A stretch of DNA of 39,183 nucleotides from VMCP01 sp964492925 (GTDB taxonomy: Bacteria; Bacteroidota; Bacteroidia; NS11-12g; UBA955): assembly GCA_964492925.1 (NCBI GenBank), contig CAZBMF010000007.1, forward strand, positions 1-39,183, written 5' to 3'. This document shows positions 24,147 to 33,086 of this stretch, in pieces. The notes below the pieces were generated by a model. The model did not search any database and was not told where the DNA came from. It saw only the letters and a program-made list of their open reading frames with translations. The number at the start of each line of letters is the position of its first letter. The first letter of the stretch is position 1. A program made the translations under genes and the position numbers.

Positions 24147-25441
24147 GTAATTGGCACACTAATAATTTTAAAGAAATGAATATTTCTTCCCGAAGGCTTC
24201 AAATTTAGTTTATTTGATTTCGTTTTAATTTCACGACTTTGGAAATAGATTAAAAATGCGGGTAAAAATATTGCAATAAAACTAAACATTTCCTCCAATC
24301 CAATAGGCTTAAAAAAACCAATAAATATTAAAGTCCCAATACCATGAAAAACAACCACTTTCATTCTACCTTTCAACCATCTCAACCTACTGCGAAAAAG
24401 ATAAAACAAAATAAACAACCAAGGAATTGTACCAATTATTCCAAATTTTGCAAGAAAATCTGCCCAAAAATGATGGCCTCCCTGTCGCCCCGCCCCAGTA
24501 AGTGGGTGCTCTTGGAAAGCCTCCAAAGACATTTTAAGTTGTTCTTCATAACTTTGTGTGTATCGCAATTCATCATCAGCTAAAAGTTTATCGGAACCAT
24601 CTAAATTAGCGGCTACATTCCTCAACCTAGGACTAATATCCTCAGAATCTACCGCATCAGCCAATACATTAATACCTGGTGCAATCAATGGACCAATTGA
24701 ACTAAAAGCTATATAAAAGGACGCAATGGTAATGATATAAAACAAAATAGTTCGAATTCTTGGTAGAATAAAAGCAAATATAACACCAATGAAAAAAATA
24801 CCAAAAGCCGAGGAAAATGCACCACGTATAACAGCAAAAAATACAACAAATAGTGCCAAAATCAAATGAGATTTCTTCACTCCAAATTCATTATTTCGCT
24901 GAATAAGAAGAATAATGAGCGTACTACATATTGCTATGTTATGATAAAAATAATAATTTCCAATTCCTAAAAGCATGTAAAAGTCGCCTAACTCTCCTTG
25001 TTTTGACTCAGATAAATATCCCGCCATATCTCTTGCAGCGCCCGGAAAAAAAGTTAGAGCAACACTACTTGTGAAAGATGTTATCAGAATAAGTATAAGG
25101 GCTAATCTTGTAAGTAATTTCAAACCCTCAAAATCTTTACTAACCTGAAAATATTCAATTACAGAAAATGAAAAAGCCAAAGGCCAGAAAAAATAAAAAA
25201 GTGTATAGTTTTCATTTTGATAAAAATTATAAATTATGTAAATGACATGCAAAACAACAAATGAAAAGGAGGCAAGAAATCCAGTGTTGAGCGCTACCTT
25301 TGGATAAAAAAACAGAACAAGAATAACCCAAAATGGATAATAAAATGATGCTTGAGGCGTAATGGGTAATGCCACGAATGAGGGTAAAAAAAGTGAGATG
25401 ATTATTATCCCCAAAAATGCTCGAAAGAAGTTTTGTTTCAT
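24143..25441 (-). CDS. wzy: O-antigen polymerase/ligase-like membrane protein (Wzy candidate)
   Basis: A 432-residue protein with roughly ten hydrophobic spans, a large hydrophilic loop in the second half (about 265-325), and HPLTGAGRQGGHHFWADFLAKFG just before the next spans. A G-x-G-x-x-x-x-H-H/N-x-F-x-x-x-x-x-x-G pattern like this marks the Wzy/WaaL superfamily. Wzy joins repeat units en bloc at the periplasmic face. It is the only such protein in the window and lies among GTs, so a polymerase is more likely than a ligase. Low sequence conservation is normal for Wzy. Confidence 0.8.
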   Translation of the reverse strand: MKQNFFRAFLGIIIISLFLPSFVALPITPQASFYYPFWVILVLFFYPKVALNTGFLASFSFVVLHVIYIIYNFYQNENYTLFYFFWPLAFSFSVIEYFQVSKDFEGLKLLTRLALILILITSFTSSVALTFFPGAARDMAGYLSESKQGELGDFYMLLGIGNYYFYHNIAICSTLIILLIQRNNEFGVKKSHLILALFVVFFAVIRGAFSSAFGIFFIGVIFAFILPRIRTILFYIITIASFYIAFSSIGPLIAPGINVLADAVDSEDISPRLRNVAANLDGSDKLLADDELRYTQSYEEQLKMSLEAFQEHPLTGAGRQGGHHFWADFLAKFGIIGTIPWLFILFYLFRSRLRWLKGRMKVVVFHGIGTLIFIGFFKPIGLEEMFSFIAIFLPAFLIYFQSREIKTKSNKLNLKPSGRNIHFFKIISVPIT

Positions 25442-25445
25442 TGCA

Positions 25446-26699
25446 TTATTTCCTTCCTAAAACTTTTTTATACTGAAGTATTTGTTCTTGAATCAAAGCC
25501 TTCTTTTCGCACCGGTCAAAAATGAATGCTCTAGCTTGATTGGATAAAAGTTCAGCTAATCGTTTATTTAAAACGACTTGGCGAATTAAAGAAGCCATCT
25601 TTACATTATCGCCAGGTGGATAAAATAAAATATTTGCCGGGTTCCCGTTCATTTCAGGCAATGCACCAGCAAAAGAGCAGACAGTAGGTGTTCCAACTGC
25701 CAATGCTTCAGCAACAGCTAATGAATAAGATTCTACAAATGAACTATGAACAAAACAATCTGCGTTTTGCAGTTCAATTATCAGTCCATTTGCATCTAGT
25801 GAATCAAGCCAAACAATATTGCTTCCAAGTCCTAATCTTTCTATTAAACGCCAAATAAATTTATTATAACCAGGAACTTTCCATGACATTCGTTGATTTC
25901 CCCCTGCCACTCGTAATGTTATATCTGGAAAATCTTCTTTTAACAATTTAAGAGCCTTTAAAGTATGATGAAACCCCTTGTAGGGATTTCCGAAAGAGGA
26001 GGTAAAAAGAACAGGCGTTTTAATATCTCCATTTTCAGATAATTTTGGTAACCAGCGCTTAGCTTCATAAAACTCTTTTCGGAGCGCTCTTTCTGTTCTA
26101 AAAAAAATTGCTTTTGGATTAATCGCTCGCACATAATCCTCTGACCACTCGGATTGAATAGTTATGTATTTAGCAGAACAAAGAATCCTTTTTTCCACGA
26201 GCGCCATTTTTCTAAAATGATTTTCCTGTCCAAAAACTGAATCTTTAGGATATATTAGCTCACGTAACCCAATACAATTTAACTTTTCGCGAAAACTTAA
26301 TCCCCCAGAATAAGCACTTGAAATTGTCGTCATTATTCCCTGAATGTTTAATATACAAGGATATTTTAATAGACCCTTTTCAAGAAGTAAACCCCAAAAA
26401 TGCTCCACTCCCCATATTTGAATAATATCTGGTTTAAATTCATCAATAACGTGAATAAGTTTTGTAACAATATTATCAGGTGGTAACTCTCCAGGACTTA
26501 AATCTAGTTGTGGAATCTTCCATTGTCTAATATTTTCATAGTCTGAAGTTTCTATTGAATTTGTTTTCCCGAAACTAATATTTGCTAATAAAACTTCACC
26601 ACTTTTTATCAACTCTGGCCCCAGAGCCAAAAGCCAAGTTCCAGAATTTTTAGCAGAATCATTACTAAATAATCTATTCGAAAGCCAAAGAACTTTCAT
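25446..26699 (-). CDS. GT4-family glycosyltransferase
   Basis: A GT-B protein of 417 residues: MKVLWLSNRLFSND at the start, IIQIWGVEHFWGLL, FTSSFGNPYKGFHHTLKAL, LRVAGGNQRM, and the EX7E motif in VESYSLAVAEALAVGTPTV. It transfers an unknown sugar. I use the ATG at 26699, 7 bp after the asnB-like stop, rather than a TTG at 26720 that would overlap that gene and add seven residues before the normal family start. Confidence 0.85.
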   Translation of the reverse strand: MKVLWLSNRLFSNDSAKNSGTWLLALGPELIKSGEVLLANISFGKTNSIETSDYENIRQWKIPQLDLSPGELPPDNIVTKLIHVIDEFKPDIIQIWGVEHFWGLLLEKGLLKYPCILNIQGIMTTISSAYSGGLSFREKLNCIGLRELIYPKDSVFGQENHFRKMALVEKRILCSAKYITIQSEWSEDYVRAINPKAIFFRTERALRKEFYEAKRWLPKLSENGDIKTPVLFTSSFGNPYKGFHHTLKALKLLKEDFPDITLRVAGGNQRMSWKVPGYNKFIWRLIERLGLGSNIVWLDSLDANGLIIELQNADCFVHSSFVESYSLAVAEALAVGTPTVCSFAGALPEMNGNPANILFYPPGDNVKMASLIRQVVLNKRLAELLSNQARAFIFDRCEKKALIQEQILQYKKVLGRK

Positions 26700-26706
26700 T
26701 GGCAAT

Positions 26707-28566
26707 TTAGTCAATGTCAATATTTTTGGCTCTTAGCCATTCCAATAATACCATAGTCATCCAAGCTGACAAACCAATTCCCTGTTTTATTTGAAAGGGC
26801 AAATCAGTTTTTAGATAATAAGATGAAAATAAATGTTTTGCTTCTTTACTATCCAAATTAAACTCTAGCCTATCTTTTAATTCATTCTTTAACCATGATA
26901 AAGTAGGTAATGTAAAACCCTTTTTCTTTCTATCAAAATACCCCAATGGAAGATATTCCTTACAAGCATCCTTCAAAATGGCTTTATTATTGTGGTTCTT
27001 AATTTTAGAAGAATTTGGTAATGCTAACGCAAACTCAACTAATTCATGATCCAATAATACTGGCCTTACTTCTATACCATGTCCCATACTTAAAGCATCT
27101 GCATCCCTTAAAAGTGTATTTAGTAAATAGTTACGGCATTCATATCGTGTGATGTTATCCATTTCTGTTGAATCAGGGAAATGTTGGTCTAACATTGCCT
27201 CGACAATCCAGTCTTCTTTTCCCAAAGGAGAAATAAAAGCTGGGTTCAATTTTGCTTTTAATCCAGCGTTATAATTCAATCTACGAAGAGTTGCGAGGCG
27301 ACCGTGTCCGCCAGCTATTTCCATATACATATTGTATAATCGGGCCCATCTTATAGGATTACTGCGATACAAATTTTGCAAAAGGATCCAACTACCTTTT
27401 TGTGAAGTATATCTTTTGGCCCAATCGAAATGGCCATACCCAGCAAACAATTCATCTCCCCCCAAGCCAGATAAAGCAACCTTTGCATAGGGGCCAGTCA
27501 TTTTGCTTACCCAGTATGTATTTATGCCATCATAGCTTGGTTGGTCAATAACAGAGATAAAATCATCGAAATTTTGATTTACCATTTGCCCATTGAGAAC
27601 CAATTCATGGTGGTCGCAACCCAAATACTTGGCAGCTTGGGCGGCCTCTGTCAATTCATTCTCGATACTTTCATTGCTGTCAAATCCAATTGAAAATGTT
27701 AATATTGGCTTAGAAGATATACGTGCCATTAAAGCAGTAATTGCAGATGAATCAACCCCTCCGCTTAAAAAGCTACCAATTTTCACATCGGCAATCATAT
27801 GATAACGGCAAGCTCTTTCCAATTTATCTTGTAGACGTTTAACCTGTTCTTCATAAGAAATGCTCTTTAGTTCAGAAGCTAAACTCTGATCTCTTTCAAC
27901 TCTCCAAAAAGTGCTTGTTTCGCTTAACCCATTGTTTTTTATTCGAAGAATCGTTCCTGGTTCTAATGATTGTACTCCTTGAATTAGCGTTCTTGGCTGA
28001 ATAACTGACCCTACAGACATAAGGTCGCACAATCCTGCTTTAGAAATTTTTTTATCAACCAAACCAGATCCCAATACTGCATCCAATGTGGAACCAAATA
28101 CTAAATAACCTTTGCTATTTGCGTATAAGAGAGGCTTAATTCCCATGCGATCTCTAACAAGGAAAATTTCCTGTTCTTGCTCATCCCAAATTACAAAAGC
28201 AAACATCCCTCGCAATTTATTAACCAAATTAGCCCCCCAGGCCTGCCAACCAATAAGTATTACCTCAGTATCAGAGAGAGTTTTAAAGGAATACCCAAAG
28301 TCAATAAGTTCCTTTTTGAGCTCATTGTAATTAAAAATTTCCCCATTAAAAACGATTGTAAAACGTCCGTTAGGAGCAATCATTGGCTGATGGCCTCCTG
28401 AAGAAATGTCAATTATTGATAATCTTGCATGCCCCAAAGCAAGTGTTCCTGTCTTCGAATGCCAAATTCCTGCATCATCTGGACCTCTACGATTCATGGC
28501 TTTTACCATCTGGGTAATGGGCAAACTTAAATCTCCCGGCCCTTTAACTCCTGCTATACCACACAT
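26707..28566 (-). CDS. asnB: Asparagine-synthetase-like glutamine amidotransferase (copy 2)
   Basis: The 619-residue protein has the Ntn glutaminase (MCGIAG with Cys2, RRGPDDAG, VFNGEIFNY, SDTEVIL) and the synthetase domain (IGSFLSGGVDSSAITAL, 263-279; ALSGLGGDELFAGY). It is closer to the usual AsnB/exosortase-associated form than copy 1. Two different asnB-type genes inside one glycan operon suggest that each amidates a different substrate, for example a uronic acid, rather than both supplying asparagine. It is packed between two GT genes with gaps of 2 and 7 bp. Confidence 0.85.
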   Translation of the reverse strand: MCGIAGVKGPGDLSLPITQMVKAMNRRGPDDAGIWHSKTGTLALGHARLSIIDISSGGHQPMIAPNGRFTIVFNGEIFNYNELKKELIDFGYSFKTLSDTEVILIGWQAWGANLVNKLRGMFAFVIWDEQEQEIFLVRDRMGIKPLLYANSKGYLVFGSTLDAVLGSGLVDKKISKAGLCDLMSVGSVIQPRTLIQGVQSLEPGTILRIKNNGLSETSTFWRVERDQSLASELKSISYEEQVKRLQDKLERACRYHMIADVKIGSFLSGGVDSSAITALMARISSKPILTFSIGFDSNESIENELTEAAQAAKYLGCDHHELVLNGQMVNQNFDDFISVIDQPSYDGINTYWVSKMTGPYAKVALSGLGGDELFAGYGHFDWAKRYTSQKGSWILLQNLYRSNPIRWARLYNMYMEIAGGHGRLATLRRLNYNAGLKAKLNPAFISPLGKEDWIVEAMLDQHFPDSTEMDNITRYECRNYLLNTLLRDADALSMGHGIEVRPVLLDHELVEFALALPNSSKIKNHNNKAILKDACKEYLPLGYFDRKKKGFTLPTLSWLKNELKDRLEFNLDSKEAKHLFSSYYLKTDLPFQIKQGIGLSAWMTMVLLEWLRAKNIDID

Positions 28567-28568
28567 AT

Positions 28569-29705
28569 TTATATTTCTATCAGCCGGATAAAATTCTCAC
28601 GGCACTGTTCATTTAGTCTGTTCAATATTTCAGGAATTTGCTCTATCTTATTCCAGTCAATTGACAGTATCGCGTTGGCAAAATCTAAGGCTTCATTACC
28701 TGAAACAAAGGTAATTAAATCTGCTACTTCTGATTGTTGAACACTTTCAATCGTTGTGCTTACCACATTAAGCTGAAAGGTCAAGTAAACCATTACCTTT
28801 GATGGAAACGCTGTTCTCATGTAGCTACCAGGATTTTGAGGATTCACTGCGATAAGACACTTCCTCATAAGTTGATCCAAATTCTTGGAATCTAACTTAC
28901 CATGAAATTTAATACTTTCAAATCCGAGTGATTGGTTCACTTTGCAAATTTCCTCTTCCAACCTCTTCACCTCTGCCAATTCTCCATAGCCTGCAATGTG
29001 CATTCGGTAGTGGTTTGGCAGGTGTTTCATAATCTCAACAGCTGTAACTGCACCTGCTTTTGTTTGATCGATTGACCCTGCATAAAGTATCGGGATGATT
29101 GGTGCAATTTCGGTTTCTTTTCTTAGCGGATACTGAACCCGGTACGTGCCATGCATCATGAAGTGTGACCTTGGTGCCAATTGGTTATATAGTTCTTTGG
29201 AAACTGGAATGAAGTAATCACATATGGAAAGGAGTTTTTTTTCTTCCTTTGCATCATTCATCGGAATATCCCATACATCTCCATAGATTTCACCAATTTC
29301 CAAAGCAATGCGCATAGGTTTCAGTTTCTTCAACCAACTCAATACACCATGGAGTTTTGGGGAATGATAAACTATGACAACGGATTTTTTAGGAATTCGA
29401 ATCAAAGTATAAAGGAGAAACCAAATTTTAGCAAGCTGTATATTGACTTTTAAAGCGGCTATCCCTTTTAGAAAAATGGCAGGTGGCAGGTGCAAACTAA
29501 TCCGAGGAGCCAACTGCAATGAAGAGGAACCAGAGAATGAAAAAGGCTTTAGAATCCAAGCAAGAGATACCACCTCCACTTCATAACCAGCCTCCGCCAA
29601 AACACCCATTGTGTAGTCCATTTTGCGTATTGCGGCAATATTACTAAAGCGCGAAGTTTCTCCTTCTTTTGCGTAAAAACCTATGTAGTAGACCTTTTTT
29701 GTCAT
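28569..29705 (-). CDS. Glycosyltransferase, GT4-like GT-B fold
   Basis: The 378-residue protein starts VYYIGFYAKEGETSRFSNIAA. YAGSIDQTKAGAVTAVEIMKHL and MHIAGYGELAEV come in the donor domain, then LIAVNPQNPGSYMRTAFPSKVMVYL. The EX7E second Glu, usually in FPSKxxEYL, is Val here, so the family fit is weaker than for its neighbours and the donor site may differ. It lies 1 bp after the RmlD-like gene and 2 bp before asnB copy 2. Confidence 0.75.
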   Translation of the reverse strand: MTKKVYYIGFYAKEGETSRFSNIAAIRKMDYTMGVLAEAGYEVEVVSLAWILKPFSFSGSSSLQLAPRISLHLPPAIFLKGIAALKVNIQLAKIWFLLYTLIRIPKKSVVIVYHSPKLHGVLSWLKKLKPMRIALEIGEIYGDVWDIPMNDAKEEKKLLSICDYFIPVSKELYNQLAPRSHFMMHGTYRVQYPLRKETEIAPIIPILYAGSIDQTKAGAVTAVEIMKHLPNHYRMHIAGYGELAEVKRLEEEICKVNQSLGFESIKFHGKLDSKNLDQLMRKCLIAVNPQNPGSYMRTAFPSKVMVYLTFQLNVVSTTIESVQQSEVADLITFVSGNEALDFANAILSIDWNKIEQIPEILNRLNEQCRENFIRLIEI

Positions 29706-29706
29706 T

Positions 29707-30567
29707 CTATTTTTGGTAATGTGGATAGAATTCTGGGTATTTCTCTACCCATTCCATCATTTCTGAGACCATTTGACTATAGGAACTTACTTCAAAATCA
29801 ACATCATTTCTTGAATTAATTAAGCTTTTATTCGTTCTGTATTCTTCAGATGGTATTATATGATTAACCTTTGATTTCTTGTAGTATTTCGCAAATAAGT
29901 TCAACAAATCAAACTTCGAAATTTCTTTACCATTAACAAGATGGTAAAGTCCAGAAGTTCCTGAAAGGATAAAATGATGAATAGCCCTTGATAACTCCAG
30001 CGTGGTTACACCTGTCCATATCGCTTGGGCAAACCCGTTAATTTCTCCTTCTTGCTTACTAAACCAGTGAAAAAGGCCAATACCTGATTCCTTCAATTCT
30101 GGCCCTATGATAGAGGTTCTGCATGTAAGATGAGGTCCATAAGAAACTTCTCCCAAGGCTTTAGAAAGAGCATAGTATCCAATTGCGTCTTTGTAATCTG
30201 TTTCTATATAACCTCCTTTAGAACCAGAAAAAACACAATCAGTACTTAAGTGGATGAGACGGTGTCCGAATTCCTCACCTTGTCTAGCTAAAAAATGAGG
30301 GAAATAGGCATTCACAAACACCGCTTCTTCGGGGTTTTTCTCAGCATTGTGATTGAGAATACCTACAAAATTAAGGACTGTATCATATCTGTTTGAAAGC
30401 ACCTTCCTTATTCCTTCCAAATCACGAATATCGACGTTATAATGACCAGATTTATTTTCACCAAATCTGGATATTGTATGAATGTCCCAATCGGTTTTAT
30501 TTTTTAAGTATTGCGTTACCACATGTCCTGCCATTCCACGGCAACCAATAATTAGAATTTTCTTCAT
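29707..30567 (-). CDS. RmlD/WbvR-like SDR nucleotide-sugar 4-reductase
   Basis: A 286-residue SDR with IIGCRGMAGHVV (6-17), STDCVFSGSKGGYIETD, Tyr132/Lys136 (YALSK) and CRTSIIGPELKESGIGLFHW, then AIWTGVTTLELSRAI. True RmlD reduces dTDP-4-keto-L-rhamnose, but rmlA, rmlB and rmlC are not in the window. RmlD homologues in L-QuiNAc clusters (WbvR) reduce the CapE-derived UDP-4-keto sugar to UDP-L-RhaNAc, which fits this locus better. I use the ATG at 30567, which overlaps the upstream stop as ATGA. Confidence 0.78.
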   Translation of the reverse strand: MKKILIIGCRGMAGHVVTQYLKNKTDWDIHTISRFGENKSGHYNVDIRDLEGIRKVLSNRYDTVLNFVGILNHNAEKNPEEAVFVNAYFPHFLARQGEEFGHRLIHLSTDCVFSGSKGGYIETDYKDAIGYYALSKALGEVSYGPHLTCRTSIIGPELKESGIGLFHWFSKQEGEINGFAQAIWTGVTTLELSRAIHHFILSGTSGLYHLVNGKEISKFDLLNLFAKYYKKSKVNHIIPSEEYRTNKSLINSRNDVDFEVSSYSQMVSEMMEWVEKYPEFYPHYQK

Positions 30568-31871
30568 ATTTGTTTTTCGGGTATTTTTTCCCAATCAATC
30601 TTCAACATGATTAACTGATGAAATCCACTTGTATTTGTATCTATTAAAACGAACTTTTCATCCAAAGAAAAACGAGGATGGAGATCGGCACGCCAACCCA
30701 TATTGTTCACATATGAATAAAACCGTCCAAGAAGATAAACCTTTTCAGAGGCGAGGTGGACCAAATATAGGTTACGGTAATTCTCATTGTCTTGATAGGT
30801 ATCAGTTAGCATAAATTCGCTGTTCTTTGTGAAGGATGGATGCCCATCGATAGCAAGCTCCTTCAACTTTATATCTCGATGCTTTTGATCTGTAAAACGA
30901 TAGATCCTATAGAATGAATTTATACTCGTTATCTGATTAACCATTTTTCTGGGCACTAAAACCTTAAAAAAACGCCGATAAACCGACAACGCCAAGCGAA
31001 AAGCAAAGCCTCCCGTTTGAGGATTTACCAGACGATCGCTAATGACTTTTCTTGGTGAAATATAAATAGCAATTTCATTCTTTTCGTTCCAACCTATATG
31101 ACTGAGGCTCTCTCTGGCATCCAAATTAATTCGATGAACTACTTCGCCGGTTTCTGGATTAAGAATTAAGCCTACAGTCTCAAAACTGTCCATTTCTCCA
31201 AAGCGATAATAAGCAAAAATAAAATTCCCATCTGGACTAAACATGGGGTGTTCAATCCAATGACGTATTCCTTGTTGAAGCTGAATTTCATTTTTTAGCA
31301 GCCAGTCACTCAGACTGAAGATCTGGATTGTCTCCCCTTTTACAAAGTCGACTCTAAACAAGCCGTCTTTAGGAGTAATGTCTTTATCAAGATCAATATC
31401 CTTTATTCCTGCATAGGAATAGGCTCTTGTACAATAAGCTCTCGAATAATCAATAGAAATAGAATATGTTCCTGATGGGTGTATAGCATATGAAGGGAAT
31501 TCAAAAACCTGATTTTCACCGGTTTCAAGTGAAAAAATGCGCGTCAAATAGCTATTAGCTTCTCGATCATTGTATAAAATTCTAGTTGAATAATCAGGCC
31601 CCAACCATTGTGCATGGCATCCTTGTTGCCAATTAAATGCTCTGCTTAAACCGATTGCTGTCCATTTCTTGGACTGTTTATCAAAAAAACCTACTTCAGC
31701 AACATCATCTAATTCCGGCATTCTTCCTTCAAAATCTACTTTTTGAGCTAACACCTTATCCCCTTCTGAATTTACTTGTGGAGTATTATAATATCCGTAA
31801 AAATAGGTCTCTCCTTCAGGACTTTTGAATGCCTCATCTACATATTCTGAATAATATATTTTCTGATTCAT
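30564..31871 (-). CDS. Uncharacterised cytoplasmic protein, probable beta-propeller (TolB/oligogalacturonate-lyase-like)
   Basis: I do not recognise a named family. The 435 residues lack a signal peptide and show repeated propeller-like blade endings: TPQVNSEGDKVL, HPMFSPDGNFIFAYY, GHPSFTKNSEFMLTDT and LHPRFSLDEKFVLIDTN. GCHAQWLGPD near residue 84 and SGFHQLIMLKI near the end also recall His-bearing blades of TolB/PL22-type propellers. A role as a lyase-like or binding protein for a nucleotide-linked sugar is possible but unproven. It is tightly set between a GT4 (6-bp gap) and the RmlD-like reductase (ATGA overlap), so it is very probably part of the pathway. Confidence 0.55.
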   Translation of the reverse strand: MNQKIYYSEYVDEAFKSPEGETYFYGYYNTPQVNSEGDKVLAQKVDFEGRMPELDDVAEVGFFDKQSKKWTAIGLSRAFNWQQGCHAQWLGPDYSTRILYNDREANSYLTRIFSLETGENQVFEFPSYAIHPSGTYSISIDYSRAYCTRAYSYAGIKDIDLDKDITPKDGLFRVDFVKGETIQIFSLSDWLLKNEIQLQQGIRHWIEHPMFSPDGNFIFAYYRFGEMDSFETVGLILNPETGEVVHRINLDARESLSHIGWNEKNEIAIYISPRKVISDRLVNPQTGGFAFRLALSVYRRFFKVLVPRKMVNQITSINSFYRIYRFTDQKHRDIKLKELAIDGHPSFTKNSEFMLTDTYQDNENYRNLYLVHLASEKVYLLGRFYSYVNNMGWRADLHPRFSLDEKFVLIDTNTSGFHQLIMLKIDWEKIPEKQI

Positions 31872-31877
31872 AACCTA

Positions 31878-33086
31878 CTAAAACTCGAAATTTACCTGAT
31901 CCATGTGTCCAGGAATTACTTTGTCAGACATTATATCCTTGACTACCAAAGAAAAACTAGAGGTAAGATGCTCTATTTCAAATGAATTTAATACTCGCTC
32001 TAAACACTGGTTACCAAGTGGTACCAAGATATTTTGGTTATCAAGAAAATATACCATTTTCTTTTGAAGCTCCTTTGAATTTCCTTCAGGAACAATTAAG
32101 TGTGGATTACCTATTTGGTAAGGTACTGCCCCTGAACTAGAACCAATAACGGGCAAACGAGTAGCCATTGCCTGAACAACTGCTAGCGGAAAGGTATCAA
32201 TCCAATGTGAAGTTGTTTTAGGAAAATGAATAAACACATCCATAGCACACAAAGCTTCTGCAACACCTTTACCCATTTCAACAAAACCAGGAAAAATTAC
32301 TTTGTTGGTCAAACCCCTTTCTTGAATATATTTTAAAAACTTCTCTTTGTCAATTCCATCACCCAATACTAATAACCTATAATCCGCTCTTTCTGGTAGT
32401 GCATCTAAAACTTCAAAAACACCTTTAGCATCCTCAATACGACAGGCCATCCCAAAGATAAATTCTTTCGAACCTATGCCAAATTTTGAACGAGCTGTAT
32501 TTCTCCGTTTTTCGCTAAAGAAGTGGACATTTTTATCGACACCAATTTGAGTCTGCATGTAAATTGGCCCTTTAAACTTTCCTTGATCTCTTAGTACACT
32601 TACGGCATGAGGGTAATGGCAACAAATCGCATTAAAAAAGGACTTACTTATCATCCATCTTAAGGCATAGTGTTTATTGCTAAATGGAAAGGGTAATCCT
32701 CTCATTGTAAATGCGGCCTTTTTGCAACCTCGATCCCAAATAAGACGTGTAAGGGCTAACTGAATCACTAAATTGTCCACTTCAAAGCCTATCATATAAA
32801 GAAAATTTGGCCGTTCCTTTCTTAGAATGCGAATCAAGTCCCATGAAATAAATCCGTTTTGGGTGAAACGTTTTCTTCGCATGTCGATTGGAATTACACG
32901 GAAGTTCCCTTCATCTAGTGGCCCAGTTTCAAATATACGCACCAATGGCCAGGTTTTATCTTCAAAATACTTTGGAGCAATAAGTAGTACCTCCATATTT
33001 GGATTTATCAAACTTAACAATCTCCATCTTTGATAAGTTGCTGGTATTCGAAAAGCTTCACAAATAATGACTATCTTAAAACTCAT
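31878..33086 (-). CDS. GT4-family glycosyltransferase
   Basis: A 402-residue GT-B protein: IVIICEAFRIPATYQRWRLL at the start, FGMACRIEDAKGVFEVLDAL, YRLLVLGDG and KVIFPGFVEMGKGVAEALCAMDVFI in the donor domain. The motif region reads WIDTFPLAVVQAMATRLPVIG, where the EX7E acids are Asp and Gln, so the second Glu is not conserved. It overlaps the broken FkbM gene by ATGA. Donor unknown. Confidence 0.82.
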   Translation of the reverse strand: MSFKIVIICEAFRIPATYQRWRLLSLINPNMEVLLIAPKYFEDKTWPLVRIFETGPLDEGNFRVIPIDMRRKRFTQNGFISWDLIRILRKERPNFLYMIGFEVDNLVIQLALTRLIWDRGCKKAAFTMRGLPFPFSNKHYALRWMISKSFFNAICCHYPHAVSVLRDQGKFKGPIYMQTQIGVDKNVHFFSEKRRNTARSKFGIGSKEFIFGMACRIEDAKGVFEVLDALPERADYRLLVLGDGIDKEKFLKYIQERGLTNKVIFPGFVEMGKGVAEALCAMDVFIHFPKTTSHWIDTFPLAVVQAMATRLPVIGSSSGAVPYQIGNPHLIVPEGNSKELQKKMVYFLDNQNILVPLGNQCLERVLNSFEIEHLTSSFSLVVKDIMSDKVIPGHMDQVNFEF

